In this document: one piece after another, positions 1-11,525 of the stretch
Layout: every line of letters starts with the position of its first letter
Numbering within the stretch: position 1 is the first letter of the stretch
DNA from: Hydractinia symbiolongicarpus
Lineage: Eukaryota > Cnidaria > Hydrozoa > Anthoathecata > Hydractiniidae
Reading direction: 5' to 3'
DNA: 64,000 bases
Assembly: GCF_029227915.1 (NCBI RefSeq)
Contig: NC_079884.1
Location: 29,452,001-29,516,000, forward strand
Program-made: the position numbers and the translations under genes
Notes under the pieces: generated by a model
What the model was told of the DNA's origin: nothing
Databases searched by the model: none
Seen by the model: only the letters and a program-made list of their open reading frames with translations

Positions 1-2
1 TC

Positions 3-36
3 GCGTCACATATTCGTACCAACATGTATTTAGCGA
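3..36. other. Most conserved segment of the monomer (first copy)
   Basis: The stretch TATTCGTACCAACATGTA with its flanks is nearly unchanged across the array while neighbouring stretches vary widely. The exceptions I noticed are isolated: 11526 (inserted/shifted T, GTTATTAGAG), 19680 (TTCAAACC), 27226 (CCAATATGTG), 36546 and 38012 (ACAAACTTG), 45088 (TTCTTACCAAGATG). The few bases just upstream are instead type-specific (GCGTCAC, GCATCAC, GGGGGAC, GGGTGAC, TCTGTGAC, GCGTCAT). Strong conservation in noncoding satellite can mark a protein contact site or a nucleosome-positioning element. No binding protein can be named from the sequence. Confidence 0.7.
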
Positions 37-71
37 TAGTATTCGGATATTACTAGGTTGCATCCCTTTTA

Positions 72-91
72 ACAGTGAAACGTTTGACTGT
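72..91. other. 20-bp dyad in the left half of A monomers
   Basis: ACAGTGAAACGTTTGACTGT is symmetric at 18 of 20 positions: arms ACAGT and ACTGT, central palindrome AAACGTTT, and one G-G mismatch pair. It recurs at the same place in every monomer that carries AAACGTTTGACTG. Other types keep the outer arms but break the centre (AAACGATTG, AAACAATTG). Short dyads of this kind are reported to be enriched in centromeric satellites that lack CENP-B boxes. Any role here is inference. Confidence 0.75.
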
Positions 92-230
92 GGGACTTAA
101 TTGATCTGACTTTGGACTTTGACCTTAAAAATGTGATAAATGAGCCAGTTTGACTACAAGAAATAACATTCTTATTAATCTGACATGATTGCTGGAACTC
201 AGCGATTACACTGGGCGCTGTGGTTGCGTT

Positions 231-254
231 TTATTTAAAAATTAAGATAAATAA
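231..254. other. AT-rich 24-bp dyad at mid-monomer
   Basis: Arms TTATTTA (231-237) and TAAATAA (248-254) are perfect inverted copies around a 10-bp AT-rich spacer. The same dyad recurs in most monomers. Some types break the left arm (TTATTAAAAAAT in R, TTCATTTAAAAATTT in B, T, X and Y). A stretch of T residues usually follows (GTCTTTTTTTACT), making this the most AT-rich and probably most flexible part of the monomer. Confidence 0.7.
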
Positions 255-375
255 GTCTTTCTTTACTGAGGGACCAATCCTAGCCGTTAGTTCGCTCTGA
301 AGAAATAGGAACAGTTCCAAAGACGACATTTCATTGACTTTCTAGCGGTATAACTCCGTTTGAGTTACAACGGTT

Positions 376-748
376 GCGTCACATATTCGTACCAACATGT
401 ATTTAGCGATAATATTCAGATATTACTAGGTTGCATTGCTTTTAACAGTGAAACGTTTGACTGTGGGACTTAATTGATCTGACTTCGGACTTTGACCTTA
501 AAAATGTGATAAATGCGCCAGTTTGACTACAAGAAATAACATTCTTATTAATCTGACATGATTGCTGGAACTCAGCGATTACACTGGGCGCTGTGGTAGC
601 GTTTTATTTAAAAATTAAGATAAATAAGTCTTTCTTTACTGAGGGACCAATCCTAGCCGTTAGTTCGCTCTGAAGAAATAGGAACAGTTCCAAAGACGAC
701 ATTTCATTGACTTTCTAGCGGTATAACTCCGTTTGAGTTACAACAGTT
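376..748. repeat. Chimeric monomer: B-type opening on an A body
   Basis: Bases 376-437 match type B (GATAATATTCAG, TTGCATTGC). From 455 on the monomer is type A (AAACGTTTGACTG, TTCGCTCTGAAG, tail GCGGTATAACTCCG). The switch therefore lies in the shared stretch 438-454. The result is two A-length monomers in a row (3 and 376), which breaks the A/B alternation. It looks like one unequal crossover or conversion event. Private changes include CTTCGGAC and AAATGCGCC. Confidence 0.85.
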
Positions 749-3700
749 GCGTCACATATTCGTACCAACATGTATTTAGCGATAATATTCAGATATTACT
801 AGGTTGCATTGCTTTTAACAGTGAAACAATAGACTGTGGGACTTAATTGAACTGATTTTGGACTTTGACTTTATAAATGTAATAAATGAGCCAGCTTGAC
901 TACAAGAAATAACATTCTTCTTATTTTGACATGATTGTGGGAACTCAGCGATTACACGGGACCCTGTGGTAGCGCTTCATTTAAAAATTTAGATAAATAA
1001 GTCATTTTTACTGTGGGACCAATCCTAGCCGTTAGCGCGCGCTGAAAATATAGAGACAGTTTCAAGGACTACATTTCATTGACTTTCTGGCGGTATCAAT
1101 CTGTTTGAGTTACAACGGTGGCGTCACATATTCGTACCAACATGTATTTAGCGATAGTATTCGGATATTACTAGGTTGCATCCCTTTTAACAGTGAAACG
1201 TTTGACTGTGGGACTTAATTGATCTGACTTTGGACTTTGACCTTAAAAATGTGATAAATGAGCCAGTTTGACTACAAGAAATAACATTCTTATTAATCTG
1301 ACATGATTGCTGGAACTCAGCGATTACACTGGGCGCTGTGGTAGCGTTTTATTTAAAAATTAAGATAAATAAGTCTTTCTTTACTGAGGGACCAATCCTA
1401 GCCGTTAGTTCGCTCTGAAGAAATAGGAACAGTTCCAAAGACGACATTTCATTGACTTTCTAGCGGTATAACTCCGTTTGAGTTACAACGGTTGCGTCAC
1501 ATATTCGTACCAACATGTATTTAGCGATAATATTCAGATATTACTAGGTTGCATTGCTTTTAACAGTGAAACAATAGACTGTGGGACTTAATTGAACTGA
1601 TTTTGGACTTTGACTTTATAAATGTAATAAATGAGCCAGCTTGACTACAAGAAATAACATTCTTCTTATTTTGACATGATTGTGGGAACTCAGCGATTAC
1701 ACGGGACCCTGTGGTAGCGCTTCATTTAAAAATTTAGATAAATAAGTCATTTTTACTGTGGGACCAATCCTAGCCGTTAGCGCGCGCTGAAAATATAGAG
1801 ACAGTTTCAAGGACTACATTTCATTGACTTTCTGGCGGTATCAATCTGTTTGAGTTACAACGGTCGCGTCACATATTCGTACCAACATGTATTTAGCGAT
1901 AGTATTCGGATATTACTAGGTTGCATCCCTTTTAACAGTGAAACGTTTGACTGTGGGACTTAATTGATCTGACTTTGGACTTTGACCTTAAAAATGTGAT
2001 AAATGAGCCAGTTTGACTACAAGAAATAACATTCTTATTAATCTGACATGATTGCTGGAACTCAGCGATTACACTGGGCGCTGTGGTAGCGTTTTATTTA
2101 AAAATTAAGATAAATAAGTCTTTCTTTACTGAGGGACCAATCCTAGCCGTTAGTTCGCTCTGAAGAAATAGGAACAGTTCCAAAGACGACATTTCATTGA
2201 CTTTCTAGCGGTATAACTCCGTTTGAGTTACAACGGTTGCGTCACATATTCGTACCAACATGTATTTAGCGATAATATTCAGATATTACTAGGTTGCATT
2301 GCTTTTAACAGTGAAACAATAGACTGTGGGACTTAATTGAACTGATTTTGGACTTTGACCTTATAAATGTAATAAATGAGCCAGCTTGACTACAAGAAAT
2401 AACATTCTTCTTATTTTGACATGATTGTGGGAACTCAGCGATTACACTGGACCCTGTGGTAGCGCTTCATTTAAAAATTTAGATAAATAAGTCATTTTTA
2501 CTGTGGGACCAATCCTAGCCGTTAGCGCGCGCTGAAAATATAGAGACAGTTTCAAGGACTACATTTCATTGACTTTCTGGCGGTATCAATCTGTTTGAGT
2601 TACAACGGTCGCGTCACATATTCGTACCAACATGTATTTAGCGATAGTATTCGGATATTACTAGGTTGCATCCCTTTTAACAGTGAAACGTTTGACTGTG
2701 GGACTTAATTGATCTGACTTTGGACTTTGACCTTAAAAATGTGATAAATGAGCCAGTTTGACTACAAGAAATAACATTCTTATTAATCTGACATGATTGC
2801 TGGAACTCAGCGATTACACTGGGCGCTGTGGTAGCGTTTTATTTAAAAATTAAGATAAATAAGTCTTTCTTTACTGAGGGACCAATCCTAGCCGTTAGTT
2901 CGCTCTGAAGAAATAGGAACAGTTCCAAAGACGACATTTCATTGACTTTCTAGCGGTATAACTCCGTTTGAGTTACAACGGTTGCGTCACATATTCGTAC
3001 CAACATGTATTTAGCGATAATATTCAGATATTACTAGGTTGCATTGCTTTTAACAGTGAAACAATAGACTGTGGGACTTAATTGAACTGATTTTGGACTT
3101 TGACCTTATAAATGTAATAAATGAGCCAGCTTGACTACAAGAAATAACATTCTTCTTATTTTGACATGATTGTGGGAACTCAGCGATTACACTGGACCCT
3201 GTGGTAGCGCTTCATTTAAAAATTTAGATAAATAAGTCATTTTTACTGTGGGACCAATCCTAGCCGTTAGCGCGCGCTGAAAATATAGAGACAGTTTCAA
3301 GGACTACATTTCATTGACTTTCTGGCGGTATCAATCTGTTTGAGTTACAAAGGTCGCGTCACATATTCGTACCAACATGTATTTAGCGATAGTATTCGGA
3401 TATTACTAGGTTGCATCGCTTTTAACAGTGAAACGTTTGACTGTGGGACTTAATTGATCTGACTTTGGACTTTGACCTTAAAAATGTGATAAATGAGCCA
3501 GTTTGACTACAAGAAATAACATTCTTATTAATCTGACATGATAGCTGGAACTCAGCGATTACACTGGGCGCTGTGGTAGCGTTTTATTTAAAAATTAAGA
3601 TAAATAAGTCTTTCTTTACTGAGGGACCAATCCTAGCCGTTAGTTCGCTCTGAAGAAATAGGAACAGTTCCAAAGACGACATTTCATTGATTTTCTAGCG

Positions 3701-4473
3701 GTATAACTCCGTTTGAGTTACAACGGTTGCGTCACATATTCGTACCAACATGTATTTAGCGATAATATTCAGATATTACTAGGTTGCATTGCTTTTAACA
3801 GTGAAACAATAGACTGTGGGACTTAATTGAACTGATTTTGGACTTTGACTTTATAAATGTAATAAATGAGCCAGCTTGACTACAAGAAATAACATTCTTC
3901 TTATTTTGACATGATTGTGGGAACTCAGCGATTACACGGGACCCTGTGGTAGCGCTTCATTTAAAAATTTAGATAAATAAGTCATTTTTACTGTGGGACC
4001 AATCCTAGCCGTTAGCGCGCGCTGAAAATATAGAGACAGTTTCAAGGACTACATTTCATTGACTTTCTGGCGGTATCAATCTGTTTGAGTTACAACGGTC
4101 GCGTCACATATTCGTACCAACATGTATTTAGCGATAGTATTCGGATATTACTAGGTTGCATCCCTTTTAACAGTGAAACGTTTGACTGTGGGACTTAATT
4201 GATCTGACTTTGGACTTTGACCTTAAAAATGTGATAAATGAGCCAGTTTGACTACAAGAAATAACATTCTTATTAATCTGACATGATTGCTGGAACTCAG
4301 CGATTACACTGGGCGCTGTGGTAGCGTTTTATTAAAAAATTAAGATAAATAAGTCTTTTTTTACTGAGGGACCAATCCTAGCCGTTAGTTCGCTCTGAAG
4401 AAATAGGAACAGTTCCAAAGACGACATTTCATTGACTTTCTAGCGGTATAACTCCGTTTGAGTTACAACGGTT

Positions 4474-5220
4474 GCGCCACATATTCGTACCAACATGTAT
4501 TTAGCGATAGTATTCGGATATTAATAGGTTGCATCGCTTTTAACAGTGAAATGTTTGACTGTGGGACTTAATTGAACTGACTTTGGACTTTGACCTTATA
4601 AATGTGATAAGTGAGGCAGTTTGACTACAAGGAGGAAACATTCTTATTAATCTGACATGATTGCTGGAACTCAGCGATTACACTGGGCGCTGTGGTAGCG
4701 TTTTATTTAAAAATTAAGATAAATAAGTCTTTTTTTACTGTGGGACCAATCCTAGCCGTTAGTTCGGGCTGAAGAAATAGAGACAGTTTCAGAAACTACA
4801 TTTCATTGACTTTCTAACGGTGTCAATCTGTTTGAGTTACAACAGTTGCGTCACATATTCGTACCAACATGTATTTAGCGATAGTATTCGGATATTACTA
4901 GGTTGCATCGCTTTTAACAGTGAAACGTTTGACTGTGGGACTTAATTGATCTGACTTTGGACTTTGACCTTAAAAATGTGATAAATGAGCCAGTTTGACT
5001 ACAAGAAATAACATTCTTATTAATCTGACATGATTGCTGGAACTCAGCGATTACACTGGGCGCTGTGGTAGCGTTTTATTTAAAAATTAAGATAAATAAG
5101 TCTTTTTTTACTGAGGGACCAATCCTAGCCGTTAGTTCGCTCTGAAGAAATAGGAACAGTTCCAAAGACGACATTTCATTGACTTTCTAGCGGTATAACT
5201 CCGTTTGAGTTACAACGGTT
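4474..5220. repeat. Two-monomer segment shared with 11526-12269
   Basis: The monomer at 4474 has private marks ATTAATAGGTTG, GTGAAATGTTTG, GATAAGTGAGGCAG, TTCGGGCTGAAG and GTTTCAGAAAC. It is followed at 4848 by an A monomer. The same marks in the same order occur at 11526 and 11898, about 7.05 kb to the right. The left copy is 374 bp because of a one-base gain in AAGGAGGAAACATTC. Confidence 0.85.
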
Positions 5221-8200
5221 GCGTCACATATTCGTACCAACATGTATTTAGCGATAATATTCGGATATTACTAGGTTGCATTGCTTTTAACAGTGAAACA
5301 ATTGACTGTGGGACTTAATTGAACTGATTTTGGACTTTGACCTTATAAATGTAATAAATGAGCCTGCTTGACTACAAGAAATAACATTCTTCTTATTTTG
5401 ACATGATTGTGGGAACTCAGCGATTACACTGGACCCTGTGGTAGCGCTTCATTTAAAAATTTAGATAAATAAGTCATTTTTACTGTGGGACCAATCCTAG
5501 CCGTTAGCGCGCGCTGAAAATATAGAGACAGTTTCAAGGACTACATTTCATTGACTTTCTGGCGGTATCAATCTGTTTGAGTTACAACGGTCGCGTCACA
5601 TATTCGTACCAACATGTATTTAGCGATAGTATTCGGATATTACTAGGTTGCATCGCTTTTAACAGTGAAACGTTTGACTGTGGGATTTAATTGATCTGAC
5701 TTTGGACTTTGACCTTAAAAATGTGATAAATGAGCCAGTTTGACTACAAGAAATAACATTCTTATTAATCTGACATGATTGCTGGAACTCAGCGATTACA
5801 CTGGGCGCTGTGGTAGCGTTTTATTTAAAAACTAAGATAAATAAGTCTTTTATTACTGAGGGACTAATCCTAGCCGTTAGTTCGCTCTGAAGAAATAGGA
5901 ACAGTTCCAAAGACGACATTTCATTGACTTTCTAGCGGTATAACTCCGTTTGAGTTACAACGGTTGCGTCACATATTCGTACCAACATGTATTTAGCGAT
6001 AATATTCGGATATTACTAGGTTGCATCGCTTTTAACAGTGAAACGTTTGATTGTGGGACTTAATTGAACTGACTTTGGACTTTGACCTTATAAATGTGAT
6101 AAATGAGGCAGTTTGACTACAAAAAGTGACATTCTTCTTAATTTGACATGATTACTGGAATTCAGCGATTACATTAGCCTGTGTGGTAGCGCCTTATTTA
6201 AAAATTTAGATAAATAAGTCTTTTTTTACTGTGGGACCAATCCTGTCCGTTATCTCGCACTGAATAAATAGGAACAGTTTTAAAGACTACATTTCATTGA
6301 CTTTCTGGCGGTATCAATCCGTTTGAGTTACAACGGTTGCGTCACATATTCGTACCAACATGTATTTAGTGATTTTCTTCCGATATTACTAGGTTGCATC
6401 GCTTTTAACAGTGAAACAATTGACTGTGGGACTTAATTGAACTGATTTTGGACTTTGACCTTATAAATGTAATAAATGAGCCAGTTTGACTACAAGAAAT
6501 AAAATTCTTATTAATCTGACATGATTGCTGGAACTCAGCGATTACACTGGGCGCTGTGGTAGCGTTTTATTTAAAAATTAAGATAAATAAGTCTTTTTTT
6601 ACTGAGGGACCAATCCTAGCCGTTAGTTCGCTCTGAAGAAATAGGAACAGTTCCAAAGACGACATTTCATTGACTTTCTAGCGGTATAACTCCGTTTGAG
6701 TTACAACGGTTGCGTCACATATTCGTACCAACATGTATTTAGCGATAATATTCGGATATTACTAGGTTGCATCGCTTTTAACAGTGAAACGTTTGATTGT
6801 GGGACTTAATTGAACTGACTTTGGACTTTGACCTTATAAATGTGATAAATGAGGCAGTTTGACTACAAAAAGTGACATTCTTCTTAATTTGACATGATTA
6901 CTGGAATTCAGCGATTACATTAGCCTGTGTGGTAGCGCCTTATTTAAAAATTTAGATAAATAAGTTTTTTTTTACTGTGGGACCAATCCTGTCCGTTAGC
7001 TCGCACTGAATAAATAGGAACAGTTTTAAAGACTACATTTCATTGACTTTCTGGCGGTATCAATCCGTTTGAGTTACAACGGTTGCGTCACATATTCGTA
7101 CCAACATGTATTTAGTGATTTTCTTCCGATATTACTAGGTTGCATCGCTTTTAACAGTGAAACAATTGACTGTGGGACTTAATTGAACTGATTTTGGACT
7201 TTGACCTTATAAATGTAATAAATGAGCCTGCTTGACTACAAGAAATAACATTCTTCTTATTATGACATGATTGTGGGAACTCAGCGATTACACTGGACCC
7301 TGTGGTAGCGCTTCATTTAAAAATTTAGATAAATAAGTCATTTTTACTGTGGGACCAATCCTAGCCGTTAGCGCGCGCTGAAAATATAGAGACAGTTTCA
7401 AGGACTACATTTCATTGACTTTCTGGCGGTATCAATCTGTTTGAGTTACAACGGTCGCGTCACATATTCGTACCAACATGTATTTAGCGATAGTATTCGG
7501 ATATTACTAGGTTGCATCGCTTTTAACAGTGAAACGTTTGACTGTGGGATTTAATTGAACTGATTTTGGACTTTGACCTTATAAATGTAATAAATGAGCC
7601 AGTTTGACTACAAGAAATAAAATTCTTATTAATCTGACATGATTGCTGGAACTCAGCGATTACACTGGGCGCTGTGGTAGCGTTTTATTTAAAAATTAAG
7701 ATAAATAAGTCTTTTTTTACTGAGGGACCAATCCTAGCCGTTAGTTCGCTCTGAAGAAATAGGAACAGTTCCAAAGACGACATTTCATTGACTTTCTAGC
7801 GGTATAACTCCGTTTGAGTTACAACGGTTGCGTCACATATTCGTACCAACATGTATTTAGCGATAATATTCGGATATTACTAGGTTGCATCGCTTTTAAC
7901 AGTGAAACGTTTGATTGTGGGACTTAATTGAACTGACTTTGGACTTTGACCTTATAAATGTGATAAATGAGGCAGTTTGACTACAAAAAGTGACATTCTT
8001 CTTAATTTGACATGATTACTGGAATTCAGCGATTACATTAGCCTGTGTGGTAGCGCCTTATTTAAAAATTTAGATAAATAAGTCTTTTTTTACTGTGGGA
8101 CCAATCCTGTCCGTTAGCTCGCACTGAATAAATAGGAACAGTTTTAAAGACTACATTTCATTGACTTTCTGGCGGTATCAATCCGTTTGAGTTACAACGG

Positions 8201-11184
8201 TTGCGTCACATATTCGTACCAACATGTATTTAGTGATTTTCTTCCGATATTACTAGGTTGCATCGCTTTTAACAGTGAAACAATTGACTGTGGGACTTAA
8301 TTGAACTGATTTTGGACTTTGACCTTATAAATGTAATAAATGAGCCAGTTTGACTACAAGAAATAACATTCTTATTAATCTGACATGATTGCTGGAACTC
8401 AGCGATTACACTGGGCGCTGTGGTAGCGTTTTATTTAAAAATTAAGATAAATAAGTCTTTTTTTACTGAGGGACCAATCCTAGCCGTTAGTTCGCTCTGA
8501 AGAAATAGGAACAGTTCCAAAGACGACATTTCATTGACTTTCTAGCGGTATAACTCCGTTTGAGTTACAACGGTTGCGTCACATATTCGTACCAACATGT
8601 ATTTAGCGATAATATTCGGATATTACTAGGTTGCATTGCTTTTAACAGTAAAACAATTGACTGTGGGACTTAATTGAACTGATTTTGGACTTTGACCTTA
8701 TAAATGTAATAAATGAGCCAGTTTGACTACAAGAAATAACATTCTTATTAATCTGACATGATTGCTGGAACTCAGCGATTACACTGGGCGCTGTGGTAGC
8801 GTTTTATTTAAAAATTAAGATAAATAAGTCTTTTTTTACTGAGGGACCAATCCTAGCCGTTAGTTCGCTCTGAAGAAATAGGAACAGTTCCAAAGACAAC
8901 ATTTCATTGACTTTCTAGCGGTATAACTCCGTTTGAGTTACAACGGTTGCGTCACATATTCGTACCAACATGTATTTAGCGATAATATTCGGATATTACT
9001 AGGTTGCATTGCTTTTAACAGTGAAAAATTGACTGTGGAACTTAATTGAACTGATTTTGGACTTTGACCTTATAAATGTAATAAATGAGCCTGCTTGACT
9101 ACAAGAAATAACATTCTTCTTATTTTGACATGATTGTGGGAACTCAGCGATTACACTGGACCCTGTGGTAGCGCTTCATTTAAAAATTTAGATAAATAAG
9201 TCATTTTTACTGTGGGACCAATCCTAGCCGTTAGCGCGCGCTGAAAATATAGAGACAGTTTCAAGGACTACATTTCATTGACTTTCTGGCGGTATCAATC
9301 TGTTTGAGTTACAACGGTCGCGTCACATATTCGTACCAACATGTATTTAGCGATAGTATTCGGATATTACTAGGTTGCATCGCTTTTAACAGTGAAACGT
9401 TTGACTGTGGGACTTAATTGATCTGACTTTGGACTTTGATCTTAAAAATGTGATAAATGAGCCAGTTTGACTACAAGAAATAACATTCTTATTAATCTGA
9501 CATGATTGCTGGAACTCAGCGATTACACTGGGCGCTGTGGTAGCGTTTTATTTAAAAACTAAGATAAATAAGTCTTTTATTACTGAGGGACTAATCCTAG
9601 CCGTTAGTTCGCTCTGAAGAAATAGGAACAGTTCCAAAGACGACATTTCATTGACTTTCTAGCGGTATAACTCCGTTTGAGTTACAACGGTTGCGTCACA
9701 TATTCGTACCAACATGTATTTAGCGATAATATTCGGATATTACTAGGTTGCATCGCTTTTAACAGTGAAACGTTTGATTGTGGGACTTAATTGAACTGAC
9801 TTTGGACTTTGACCTTATAAATGTGATAAATGAGGCAGTTTGACTACAAAAAGTGACATTCTTCTTAATTTGACATGATTACTGGAATTCAGCGATTACA
9901 TTAGCCTGTGTGGTAGCGCCTTATTTAAAAATTTAGATAAATAAGTCTTTTTTTACTGTGGGACCAATCCTGTCCGTTAGCTCGCACTGAATAAATAGGA
10001 ACAGTTTTAAAGACTACATTTCATTGACTTTCTGGCGGTATCAATCCGTTTGAGTTACAACGGTTGCGTCACATATTCGTACCAACATGTATTTAGTGAT
10101 TTTCTTCCGATATTACTAGGTTGCATCGCTTTTAACAGTGAAACAATTGACTGTGGGACTTAATTGAACTGATTTTGGACTTTGACCTTATAAATGTAAT
10201 AAATGAGCCAGTTTGACTACAAGAAATAACATTCTTATTAATCTGACATGATTGCTGGAACTCAGCGATTACACTGGGCGCTGTGGTAGCGTTTTATTTA
10301 AAAATTAAGATAAATAAGTCTTTTTTTACTGAGGGACCAATCCTAGCCGTTAGTTCGCTTTGAAGAAATAGGAACAGTTCCAAAGACGACATTTCATTGA
10401 CTTTCTAGCGGTATAACTCCGTTTGAGTTACAACGGTTGCGTCACATATTCGTACCAACATGTATTTAGCGATAATATTCGGATATTACTAGGTTGCATT
10501 GCTTTTAACAGTAAAACAGTTGACTGTGGGACTTAATTGAACTGATTTTGGACTTTGACCTTATAAATGTAATAAATGAGCCAGTTTGACTACAAGAAAT
10601 AACATTCTTATTAATCTGACATGATTGCTGGAACTCAGCGATTACACTGGGCGCTGTGGTAGCGTTTTATTTAAAAATTAAGATAAATAAGTCTTTTTTT
10701 ACTGAGGGACCAATCCTAGCCGTTAGTTCGCTCTGAAGAAATAGGAACAGTTCCAAAGACGACATTTCATTGACTTTCTAGCGGTATAACTCCGTTTGAG
10801 TTAGAACGGTTGCGTCACATATTCGTACCAACATGTATTTAGCGATAATATTCGGATATTACTAGGTTGCATTGCTTTTAACAGTGAAACAATTGACTGT
10901 GGGACATAATTAAACTGATTTTTGACTTTGACCTTATAAATGTGATAAATGAGGCAGTTTGACTACAAGAAGTGACATTCTTATTAATCTGACATGATTA
11001 CTGGAATTCAGCGATTACACTGGGCGCTGTGGTAGCGTTTTATTTAAAAATTAAGATAAATAAGTCTTTTTTTACTGAGGGACCAATCCTAGCCGTTAGT
11101 TTGCTCTGAAGAAATAGGAATAGTTCCAAAGACGACATTTCATTGACTTTCTAGCGGTATAACTCCGTTTGAGTTACAACGGTT

Positions 11185-11525
11185 GCGTCACATATTCGTA
11201 CCAACATGTATTTAGCGATAATATTCGGATATTACTAGGTTGCATTGCTTTTAACAGTGAAACAATTGACTGTGGGACATAATTGAACTGATTTTGGACT
11301 TTGACCTTATAAATGTGATAAATGAGGCAGTTTGACTACAAGAAGTGACATTCTTCTTAATTTGACATGATTACTGGAATTCAGCGATTACCTTAGCCTG
11401 TGTGGTAGCGCCTTATTTAAAAATTTAGATAAATAAGTCTTTTTTTACTAATAAATAGGAACAGTTTTAAAGACTACATTTCATTGACTTTCTGGCGGTA
11501 TCAATCTGTTTGAGTTACAACGGTC
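11185..11525. repeat. D monomer with 32-bp deletion (341 bp), copy 1
   Basis: The junction at 11449/11450 reads TTTACTAATAAATAGG. Intact D monomers have 32 more bases here, running from GTGGGACC to GCACTG. No junction microhomology is visible. The monomer at 13015 carries the identical deletion, so the two descend from one event. Both also carry GGGACATAATTG near the start. Confidence 0.9.

Larger units (their letters stand above)
3..375. repeat. Reference monomer (type A, 373 bp) and its landmarks
   Basis: This first complete monomer serves as the coordinate map. Offsets are relative to base 3. About 0-32 is the conserved opening GCGTCACATATTCGTACC continuing through ACATGTATTTAG. About 33-55 is a family-diagnostic stretch (here GATAGTATTCGG). 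About 56-90 is the conserved TTGCATC-CTTTTAACAG stretch with a dyad. About 100-180 is a variable left-half tail, including the TATAAAT-like stretch and AAGAAATAACATTCTT. About 185-225 is the conserved mid-monomer CTCAGCGATTACACTGGGCG. About 228-255 is an AT-rich dyad. About 256-340 is the variable right half (GGACCAATCCTAGCCGTTAG, then GAAATAGGAACAG and ACATTTCATTGACTTTCT). About 341-372 is the diagnostic tail ending GAGTTACAACGG. Reading frames in both strands are closed by frequent stops. Confidence 0.95.
3..4473. repeat. Block I: 745-bp A/B dimer higher-order repeat
   Basis: Monomer starts: 3 A, 376 chimeric A, 749 B, 1121 A, 1494 B, 1866 A, 2239 B, 2611 A, 2984 B, 3356 A, 3729 B, 4101 A. 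A monomers (373 bp) carry GATAGTATTCGG, AAACGTTTGACTG, TTCGCTCTGAAG and a tail GCGGTATAACTCCG. B monomers (372 bp) carry GATAATATTCAG, AAACAATAGACTG, GCGCGCTGAAAATATAG and GGCGGTATCAATCTG. B copies fall into two sub-versions: those at 749, 1494 and 3729 read GACTTTGACTTTATAA and ACACGGGACC, while those at 2239 and 2984 read GACCTTATAA and ACACTGGACC. Copies differ at only a handful of positions, so this block is recently homogenised. Confidence 0.95.

Noticed and set aside
3-36. CENP-B box (consensus TTCG-4N-A-2N-CGGG)
   Set aside because: The conserved TTCGTACCAACATG matches TTCG and the central A but has ATGT where CGGG is required. No better match was seen.
50-64. Insect-type telomere repeat (TAGGTT in ACTAGGTTGCATC)
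   Set aside because: It is a single short string inside each monomer, not a tandem TTAGG run.
120-150. TATA-box promoter (TTATAAATG in many monomers)
   Set aside because: The region is AT-rich, so such strings are expected by chance, and many monomers have TTAAAAATG or TTATAAGTA in its place. No initiator or downstream gene is present.
833-1019. Half-monomer (about 186 bp) internal repeat, which would mean an ancient dimer origin
   Set aside because: ACTGTGGGAC occurs twice per monomer (833 and 1010, 177 bp apart in the B monomer at 749), but other weakly similar stretches (ACATTCTTC against ACATTTCATT) are offset by about 159 bp. The offsets disagree, so the evidence is too thin.
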